DNA of 64,000 nucleotides from G958296245 sp963664035 (GTDB lineage Bacteria > Chloroflexota > Dehalococcoidia > Lucifugimonadales > G958296245): the NCBI GenBank assembly GCA_963664035.2, contig OY760867.2:2294001-2358000 (forward strand). The letters are read 5' to 3'. Every line of letters begins with the position of its first letter. The stretch's first letter is position 1. The notes under the pieces are model-generated. The model was given only the letters and a program-made list of their open reading frames with translations, had not been told where the DNA came from and did not search any database. Made by a program: the position numbers and the translations under genes. Positions 58,278-64,000 of the stretch are shown piece by piece.

Positions 58278-59732
58278 ATGAGCTTTAGGGACCTGCGGGA
58301 GTTCGTATCGTTCCTGGAGGAGAAGGGCGACCTTCGGCGCATCGAGGCTCCTGTGAGCCGCGACCTGGAGATGAGCGAGATCGCGGACCGGGTGGTGAAG
58401 TCGGGGGGGCCGGCGCTCTACTTCGAGAACGTCGAGGGCTTCGACATGCCGGCGGTGATGAACCTGTTCGGGGCCGAGCGGCGGGTGGCGTGGGCGCTGG
58501 GCGTGGAGAGGCTGGAGGACCTGGCCGACAGGACGCGGGACCTGCTCGGCATGTTGCAGGGGCCGCCGGCGGGCCTGGCCGACAAGCTGAGGGCGCTCGG
58601 CAAGCTGGCGGGCGTGGCGAGGGCGCAGCCGAAGACGGTCTCGCGCGGGCCTTGCCAGGAGGTGGTCCTCACCGGGGACGACGTGGACCTTGGCAGGCTG
58701 CCCATCATCAAGTGCTGGCCGATGGACGCCGGGCGCTTCATCACGCTGCCGCTGGTGATTAGCCGCGACCCGGAGACGGGCAGGCGCAACGTGGGCACGT
58801 ACCGGATGCAGGTGTACGACGGCAGGACGACGGGGATGCACTGGCAGACGCACAAGGTGGGTGCGAGGCACTACAGGAGCGGCGAGCGCGCGGGCGTCGA
58901 ACGGCTGGAGGTGGCGGTCGCGATAGGGACGGACCCGACGACGACGTGGACGGGCTCGCTGCCGGTGCCGCCGGACATCGACGAGATCATGGTCTCCGGG
59001 GTGCTTCGCGGCAGCGCCGTGGAGATGGTGAAGTGCAAGACGGTCGACCTGGAGGCGCCGGCGCACGCGGAGATCGTGCTGGAGGGTTACGTGACGCCTG
59101 GGGAGCTTCGCGCCGAGGGGCCGTTCGGCGACCACACGGGCTACTACTCGCCCGCGGACGACTACCCTGTGTTCCACGTGACGGCGGTGACGCACCGGCG
59201 GGACCCGATATACGCGACGACGGTCGTAGGGAGGCCGCCGTCCGAGGACTACTTCATGGGGAAGGCGAGCGAGCGGCTGATGCTGCCGGCGCTCCAGCTT
59301 ACGCTGCCGGAGATCGTGGACGTGAACTTCCCCGCCGAGGGCATATTCCACAACCTGCTGGTGGTGTCGATCAGGAAGGAGTACCCTGGGCACGCGCGGA
59401 AGGTGATGTTCGCGCTGTGGGGGCTAGGGCTGCTGATGCTGACCAAGACGATCATCATCGTGGACCACGACGTGGACGTGCAGGACCTGTCGGAGGTGGC
59501 GTGGCGTGTGACGGCGAACATCGACCCCTCCAGCGACGTCGTGCTGGCCGAGGGGCCGGTGGACGACCTGGACCACGCGTCGGCGACGCCGCGGTTCGGT
59601 AGCAAGATGGGCATAGACGCGACCGCCAAGGGGCCGATGGACGGGCGGACGCGGGAGTGGCCTCCGCTGATCGAGATGACGGAGGAGGTCAGGGCGCTGG
59701 TGAGCTCCAGGTGGAGCGAGTACGGGATATAG
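58278..59732 (+). CDS. UbiD-family prenylated-FMN decarboxylase
   Basis: A 484-residue decarboxylase using prenylated FMN. Family blocks are FRDLREFVSFLEEKGDLRR at the start, NVGTYRMQVYDGRTTGMHWQ near residue 170, EGPFGDHTGYYSPADDYP near 280, and GIFHNLLVVSIRKEYPGHA. In the futalosine menaquinone pathway a UbiD homologue (MqnL) works with UbiA (MqnP) and UbiX (MqnM) homologues; all three are consecutive here, which supports menaquinone synthesis. The start at ATG 58278 is chosen over TTG 58266. Confidence 0.93.
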   Translation: MSFRDLREFVSFLEEKGDLRRIEAPVSRDLEMSEIADRVVKSGGPALYFENVEGFDMPAVMNLFGAERRVAWALGVERLEDLADRTRDLLGMLQGPPAGLADKLRALGKLAGVARAQPKTVSRGPCQEVVLTGDDVDLGRLPIIKCWPMDAGRFITLPLVISRDPETGRRNVGTYRMQVYDGRTTGMHWQTHKVGARHYRSGERAGVERLEVAVAIGTDPTTTWTGSLPVPPDIDEIMVSGVLRGSAVEMVKCKTVDLEAPAHAEIVLEGYVTPGELRAEGPFGDHTGYYSPADDYPVFHVTAVTHRRDPIYATTVVGRPPSEDYFMGKASERLMLPALQLTLPEIVDVNFPAEGIFHNLLVVSIRKEYPGHARKVMFALWGLGLLMLTKTIIIVDHDVDVQDLSEVAWRVTANIDPSSDVVLAEGPVDDLDHASATPRFGSKMGIDATAKGPMDGRTREWPPLIEMTEEVRALVSSRWSEYGI

Positions 59733-59776
59733 GCGGCGGCAAGCCGCGCCCGCCTCGTCGGCAGACAGGTCCGCTG

Positions 59777-60631
59777 TTGGGGCGGCTGCGCCTGCTGCCC
59801 GGCGCGGTGCGCGTGCAGGAGACGGTGTTCGCGCTGCCGTTCGCCTACTCCGGGATGTTGCTGGCGGCGGACGGATGGCCTGGGTGGAGCGCGTTCACCT
59901 GGATCACGGTGGCGATGGTGGGGGCGCGGACGCTGGGGATGTCGGCGAACCGGCTGATCGACCGCCGCATCGACGCGCTGAACCCGCGCACGGCGCAGCG
60001 CCACCTGCCGGCGGGCCTGCTGGGCGCGTCGGACGTGGCGGCGCTGGCGATAGCGGCGGCGGTCGTCTTCCTGTTCGCGGCGTGGCGTCTCAACGCGCTG
60101 GCGCTCGCGCTGGCGCCCGTGGCGGGGGCGTACCTGGCGCTCTACCCGTACGCCAAGCGGTACACCTGGGCGGCGAACATACTGCTGGGCTGGGCGCTGG
60201 CGATCGCGCCGTCGGCGGCGTGGATAGGCGTCAAGGGCAGCCTGGGCTGGGAGCCGGTGCTGCTGTCCGCCGCCGTGGCGATGTGGGCCGGCAGCTTCGA
60301 CATCCTGTATCACGCGCAGGACGTAGATGCTTATGAGCGCAACGGGCTTCACTCGGTGGCGCGGAGGTTCGGCGTGAGGGCGGCGTTCCGGTGGTCGAAG
60401 ACGATGGACGCGCTGGCGGTCGCGTTCCTGCTGGCGGCGGGCGTCGCGCTGGGGCTGAGCTACCCGTACTACGTGGGGTGCGCCGTCGCGGCGGGACTGA
60501 TGGCGTACAAGCACCGGATGGTGTCGCCGGACGACCTGTCGCGCATGGACGCGGCGTTCTTCAGGGTAAACGCCTACGTTTCGGGGACGGTGCTCGCCGC
60601 GGTACTGGCGTCGCTGCTGGTTTCGGGGTAG
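59777..60631 (+). CDS. UbiA-family prenyltransferase
   Basis: Integral membrane prenyltransferase of about 284 residues with eight or nine hydrophobic helices. The two Asp-rich motifs are SANRLIDRRIDALNPRTAQR (NxxxDxxxD) and SFDILYHAQDVDAYERNGL (second DxxxD). It transfers a polyprenyl chain to an aromatic acid. The start is uncertain: TTG 59777 gives GRLRLLPGAVRVQETVFALP, the usual opening; upstream in-frame codons overlap ubiD and are less likely. It is the middle gene of the UbiD-UbiA-UbiX triad. Confidence 0.9.
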   Translation: MGRLRLLPGAVRVQETVFALPFAYSGMLLAADGWPGWSAFTWITVAMVGARTLGMSANRLIDRRIDALNPRTAQRHLPAGLLGASDVAALAIAAAVVFLFAAWRLNALALALAPVAGAYLALYPYAKRYTWAANILLGWALAIAPSAAWIGVKGSLGWEPVLLSAAVAMWAGSFDILYHAQDVDAYERNGLHSVARRFGVRAAFRWSKTMDALAVAFLLAAGVALGLSYPYYVGCAVAAGLMAYKHRMVSPDDLSRMDAAFFRVNAYVSGTVLAAVLASLLVSG

Positions 60632-60639
60632 GAACATGG

Positions 60640-61257
60640 ATGGACAGGATGGACATGGATAAGAACGGCGAACAGCCGGTGGTCGTTGGGATCACGGGGG
60701 CCAGCGGGTCGCTGCTGGCGCGGGCGGCGATAGACGGGCTGCTGGAGATGGGCGTGCCGGTGATCGCCACGGCGTCTTCGGCGGCCAGGATGGTGTGGCG
60801 CGAGGAGATGGACGAGTCGTTCGGGGCCGCGCTGGAGCGGTGGACGGACAGCGGGGACTTCACGCACTACGCGAGCGGCGACCTGGCGGCGCCCATCGCG
60901 AGCGGCACATTCCCGGTGCGCGGGATGGCCATCGTGCCGTGCAGCATGGCGACCGCCGCGTCGGTGGCGCACGGCTTCGCGGACAACCTGGTACGGCGGG
61001 CGGCCGACGTCACGCTGAAGGAGCGCCGGCCGCTGGTGATGGTGCCCCGCGAGTCTCCACTGAGCGCGCTGCACCTTCAGAATCTGGCGGCGGCGGCGCG
61101 GCTGGGGGCGACGGTCATACCCCCCGAGCCGGCGTTCTACCTGGAGCAGGAGACGATGGGCGACGTGGCGGCCTTCGTGACGCAGCGGGTGCTGCTCGCG
61201 CTGGGGGTCATCGACGCGCTGCCGGAGGAGATGCAGTACCGGCCGCGGGGCGGGTAG
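60640..61257 (+). CDS. ubiX: UbiX-family flavin prenyltransferase
   Basis: Makes prenylated FMN, the cofactor of UbiD. The ~205-residue product has VVVGITGASGSLLARAAI near the N-terminus (FMN site), then IASGTFPVRGMAIVPCSMAT, ADVTLKERRPLVMVPRESPL and the C-terminal AAFVTQRVLLALGV. It starts 8 bp after the UbiA-type gene. The short N-terminal MDRMDMDK extension may be trimmed to a later Met. Confidence 0.95.
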   Translation: MDRMDMDKNGEQPVVVGITGASGSLLARAAIDGLLEMGVPVIATASSAARMVWREEMDESFGAALERWTDSGDFTHYASGDLAAPIASGTFPVRGMAIVPCSMATAASVAHGFADNLVRRAADVTLKERRPLVMVPRESPLSALHLQNLAAAARLGATVIPPEPAFYLEQETMGDVAAFVTQRVLLALGVIDALPEEMQYRPRGG

Positions 61258-61405
61258 GGTTCTAGCAGGACCAAGTTGGCGTGATTGTGCAATAGGCTCG
61301 GATTGTCCCTTTCTACGGAATGGCGAATCACGGCGTAGCCAAAACGAAAGGAATTGTATTCTCTAAACACCCACCTGGTCGGACTGGGTTCCATCTGGTG
61401 CGGCG
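61258..61405. other. Intergenic gap
   Basis: Between the ubiX stop and the small convergent gene no feature is recognised. Base composition drops visibly compared with the flanking genes. Confidence 0.3.
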
Positions 61406-61645
61406 TTACCGACTTCGGACAGGCCTCCGTCGCTCTCTACAGTTTCCGCAATGACATCCGACAACTTTCCTACCTACTCCTCCACAATGGTCACAGTTGT
61501 CAACATCTAGCGTGGCAAGAACATGGGCCGTCGACGTTGCTTCTTGTCTTGTGCGAAAGGGGCCATGTCTGTCTTGAACTTGGTCGTGACAGGCACCATT
61601 GTGAATCGTGATCCCCGCGTTCGTGCGATTGACGAAATATGGCAT
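61406..61645 (-). CDS. Small Cys/His-containing hypothetical protein
   Basis: A 79-residue product (MPYFVNRTNAG, TIHNGACHDQV, LDVDNCDHCGGVGRK, CHCGNC). The SD is excellent: AAAGGAG eight nt before the ATG. The pattern 'xYFVN...IHNGxC...C..C' resembles short conserved bacterial proteins of unknown function that carry a Y-V-N opening, a His-x-x-x-Cys and a late Cys pair. The CDHC and CHCGNC cysteines could bind zinc. Other frames across this stretch lack an SD. It looks like an isolated, possibly acquired gene in a less GC-rich patch. Confidence 0.6.
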   Translation of the reverse strand: MPYFVNRTNAGITIHNGACHDQVQDRHGPFRTRQEATSTAHVLATLDVDNCDHCGGVGRKVVGCHCGNCRERRRPVRSR

Positions 61646-61853
61646 AGCAGTTCTCCTTTACCGGGGGCTTCAATCCTATGGACGCAACGAGCGCATGGAG
61701 CGGACATTGCACTCCAGCATCCAAGTTGGTCAGGTAAGCATAGTGGATAGGCTGTCCGATAATCAAGACCGGAACGGCGAAGCCTCTAGCTACTTATTCC
61801 CGCAGGTTATATTTCCCCAATGCTCATTGATTGGCCTTAGAAAGCTCTAAGGT
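61646..61853. other. Intergenic gap, no gene recognised
   Basis: About 200 less GC-rich bases between the small Cys/His gene's start and the end of the Gfo/Idh/MocA gene. Minus-strand frames here lack an SD and any recognised motif. It must contain the small gene's promoter. Confidence 0.3.
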
Positions 61854-62807
61854 TCAGTCCCGGAGGCCGGCCAGGATGGCCTCGGCGAGCTCCATGGACT
61901 TGATGGCCTCGTCGAGGTTGGCGGCGGGGAGGTCCACGGGGCGGTCCTCCCTGATGCAGTCGACGAAGAACTGGGCCTGCGTCGCGGTGTCGTTGCCCCT
62001 GCCTTCGGAGGTCAGGTGTATGCGGCCTCCGTCGACCACCACTTCGGCCGTCTGTATGCCCTCGGCGTAGGCGGAGATGTTCTTGCCGTGTATCTCGTAG
62101 CGCTGGAGGCGGGCGTCGGTGGTGTAGTTGGCGGTGATCTGGGCGACGCAGCCGTTCTCGAAGAGGACCAGCGCGGCGTGAACGTCCTTGTAGGGTGAGA
62201 TGGCGCGGCGGACGATGGCGTGGACCTCGGCGACGTCGGAGGAGCCGGCGATGGCCCTGACGAGGTCGATGGAGTGGATGGGGGTCTCGAAGATCATGTT
62301 GTCCATGACCTCCTCCGGGTAGCGCCCCGTCGCGCCCAACTGGGTGATGCTCTTGTGGAACTCGCCGACGATCTGGGTCACGGGGCCGCGCGCCTCTATC
62401 ATCTCGCGGACCTCGACGATGATGGGGTGGAAGCGCCTCTGCCAGCCGACCATGGCCTTGGCGCCGGTGCGCTCGGCGGCGTCGCGCAGCGATACGGTCT
62501 CGGCGGAGCTCATGCCTGGCGGCTTCTCGACGAGGGTGTTGACGCCGCGCTCCAGGATGGGCAGGGCGACTTTCCCGTTCAGGTGGGCCTGGACGGCGAC
62601 GACGACCCCGTCGGGCGCCTCGGCGTCGAGCATCTCGTCGACGCTGGCGTAGGCCGCCGCGCCGAACTGCTCGCCGGCGGCGTTGCGAAGGCCCTCGTCG
62701 AGGTCGCATACGGCGACCAGGTCGACGTCCTCCAGGCCGGCGAATGCGGCCATGTGTCCCCTCCCTCGTCCCCCGCATCCGACGGCTGCGATCCTGGTGT
62801 TGGGCAC
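61854..62807 (-). CDS. Gfo/Idh/MocA-family dehydrogenase
   Basis: NAD(P)-dependent oxidoreductase of 317 residues. The Rossmann motif is RIAAVGCGGRGRGHMAAF; the family EKP motif is in NTLVEKPPGMSSAET; the later MVGWQRRFHPIIVEV and IHSIDLVRAI (catalytic His region) also fit. The substrate is a sugar, inositol or similar polyol and cannot be read. GTG 62807 with AGGAGG upstream is preferred over ATG 62837, which would put the SD inside the gene. It diverges from the LLM-class gene. Confidence 0.92.
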   Translation of the reverse strand: MPNTRIAAVGCGGRGRGHMAAFAGLEDVDLVAVCDLDEGLRNAAGEQFGAAAYASVDEMLDAEAPDGVVVAVQAHLNGKVALPILERGVNTLVEKPPGMSSAETVSLRDAAERTGAKAMVGWQRRFHPIIVEVREMIEARGPVTQIVGEFHKSITQLGATGRYPEEVMDNMIFETPIHSIDLVRAIAGSSDVAEVHAIVRRAISPYKDVHAALVLFENGCVAQITANYTTDARLQRYEIHGKNISAYAEGIQTAEVVVDGGRIHLTSEGRGNDTATQAQFFVDCIREDRPVDLPAANLDEAIKSMELAEAILAGLRD

Positions 62808-62887
62808 TGTGCGCCTCCTGTAATGGTCTGTCCGCATGAACCGGGCTGTCGGGAAGATGGTATCATTCTTGGCGCAAGGAGGACCCC

Positions 62888-63811
62888 ATGAAACTCGGCC
62901 TTTCCGCGACGTTTGCGCTGGCGCTCGGCGCGCCGCCCGACGAGAAGGGCGCGTACGCGCGCAGGCTGGCGTCGCTGTGCGAGGAGGCAGGGCTGGACTC
63001 GATCTGGTTCGCCGACAGGACGGTCTATCCCGTCGATCTGGCGGAGCGGTACCCGGACAGGTGGGGCCCCGGCAAGATGGACCCGGAGGGCCAGAACGTG
63101 CTGGAGCCGGTCACGACGCTCAGCTTCGTCGCCGGCCAGACGAGCAGGATCACGCTGGGCTTCAGCGTGCTGATCCTGCCGCTCCGGCACCCTGTGCTGA
63201 ACGCCAAGATGGTCACGACGCTGGACGTGTTGAGCGGCGGGCGGGTGGTGTTCGGGGCCGGGCTGGGGTGGATGCCCGAGGAGTTCGAGGGCATGGGCGC
63301 GGACTACGGGACGCGGGGGCGGGTGACGGACGAGAGCATCGAGATGTTCAAGGCGCTGTGTACGGAGGAGACGGCGAGCTACGGCGGCAGGCACTTCGGC
63401 ATATCGGGTAAAACCTTCTACCCGAAGCCGCTGCAGAAGCCGCACCCGCCCATCTGGATAGGCGGCGGCAGCCGGGCGGCGATGCGGCGGGCGGCTAGGC
63501 TGGGCGACGTGTGGTTTCCCATGACACTGGACGCGGACGACCTGAGGGGCCGGGCGGCGGAGCTTCGGCGGATGTGCGAGGAGAACGGCCGGGAGCCCGG
63601 CGCCGTCGGGGTGGCGATGGGCTATTCCCTCAAGCTGGACGGACCGCGAACGGACGCGATGTCCGGTTCAAGCGCGGAGGTGCGGGACGACCTGCGAAGG
63701 TACCGGGACGCCGGCGTCGAGCACGCCATCTTTGCCATAGCGTCGGACGACTGGAGCTACATTGAGGATGCTGTCCGGCGGCTTGCCGGGGAGATAGGTC
63801 CGACCATCTGA
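62888..63811 (+). CDS. LLM-class flavin/F420-dependent oxidoreductase
   Basis: A 307-residue luciferase-like TIM barrel. It shows LCEEAGLDSIWFADRTV, TSRITLGFSVLILPLRHPV, VLSGGRVVFGAGLGWMPEEF and KPHPPIWIGGGSRAAMRRAA, the hallmark C-terminal block. Such flavin monooxygenases or F420-dependent enzymes are expanded in SAR202-type Chloroflexota. AAGGAGG precedes the ATG. Substrate unknown. Confidence 0.93.
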   Translation: MKLGLSATFALALGAPPDEKGAYARRLASLCEEAGLDSIWFADRTVYPVDLAERYPDRWGPGKMDPEGQNVLEPVTTLSFVAGQTSRITLGFSVLILPLRHPVLNAKMVTTLDVLSGGRVVFGAGLGWMPEEFEGMGADYGTRGRVTDESIEMFKALCTEETASYGGRHFGISGKTFYPKPLQKPHPPIWIGGGSRAAMRRAARLGDVWFPMTLDADDLRGRAAELRRMCEENGREPGAVGVAMGYSLKLDGPRTDAMSGSSAEVRDDLRRYRDAGVEHAIFAIASDDWSYIEDAVRRLAGEIGPTI

Positions 63812-63833
63812 GGGAGCAGCGACTGGAGGGGAC

Positions 63834-64000
63834 GTGTACGACTTCCATACCCACACATTCCTGAGCGACGGGGTGCTGTCGCCGATAGAGCTGATAAGGC
63901 GGGCGCACGTCAAGGGCTACCGCGTGATGGCCGTCACCGACCACGTTGGGCCGGGCAACATGGAGATGGTGCTCAGGGTGCTGATTACGGACTGCAAGGC
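63834..64000 (+). CDS. PHP-domain phosphoesterase, N-terminal part (3' end outside window)
   Basis: GTG start at 63834 with TGGAGGGG upstream. The first 55 residues read YDFHTHTFLSDGVLSP and then GYRVMAVTDHVG, the first two metal-binding motifs of PHP-domain proteins (histidinol phosphatase-like). It follows the LLM-class gene by 22 bp, so the two are probably one operon. Confidence 0.88.
   Translation, partial: MYDFHTHTFLSDGVLSPIELIRRAHVKGYRVMAVTDHVGPGNMEMVLRVLITDCK

Overview
The window is 64 kb of high-GC bacterial DNA with short intergenic gaps and many SD-preceded ATG, GTG and TTG starts. Gene content fits an uncultured Chloroflexota of the Dehalococcoidia/SAR202 type: a CaiB/BaiF CoA-transferase, an LLM-class flavin oxidoreductase, an enolase-superfamily enzyme, paired D-aminoacylases, DUF255, a UbiD-UbiA-UbiX triad, Val-Glu-Lys-repeat solute-binding lipoproteins and an rplI-dnaB-dnaD-like replication operon. 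This placement is inferred from gene content; there is no rRNA or other phylogenetic marker beyond L9 and DnaB, and I saw no tRNA.

Layout. 0-12 kb: CoA-transferase end, moaD-moaE, a dipeptide/oligopeptide ABC permease pair with its binding protein, an RraA-like protein, a HemL-like aminotransferase with a DapA-like lyase, and a D-aminoacylase. 12-17 kb: rplI, dnaB, a DnaD-domain protein and an unusual two-headed DnaC/DnaI-like ATPase. 17-20 kb: hicAB toxin-antitoxin, a CnoX-like thioredoxin, PspC and LiaF-like envelope-stress proteins. 20-30 kb (minus strand): a purine cluster (purE, purB, purC, purS) containing a DsbA-VKOR disulfide pair and interrupted between purE and purB by a visibly less GC-rich three-gene operon: SF1 helicase, DarT-like ADP-ribosyltransferase and DraG-like ADP-ribosylglycohydrolase. 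That operon is the best candidate for an undescribed toxin-antitoxin or defence system.

30-41.5 kb (minus): two medium-chain dehydrogenases, OppD/OppF ATPases, a SelA-like PLP enzyme, a second D-aminoacylase, a DUF255 thioredoxin protein, an M20 peptidase and an OSBS/N-acylamino-acid-racemase-like enolase. With the ABC transporter this reads as peptide and (D-)N-acyl-amino-acid scavenging. 41.5-57 kb is a plastic region: three paralogous lipoproteins, a metalloprotease split across a 27-bp minisatellite, two tandem class III aminotransferases, a NYN protein, malate synthase, chimeric pseudogene fragments and an intact ISAs1-family element. 57-64 kb: a CinA/PncC-nucleotidyltransferase fusion, the UbiD-UbiA-UbiX triad (probably menaquinone), a small Cys/His protein, a Gfo/Idh/MocA dehydrogenase, an LLM-class oxidoreductase and the start of a PHP-domain gene.

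Several dispersed repeat families run through the intergenic DNA. The main one is a roughly 100-160 bp element centred on the perfect palindrome GGCTGGTTTGAAACCAGCC. One copy is interrupted by a 215-bp MITE-like insertion with 13-bp terminal inverted repeats and a 13-bp target duplication.
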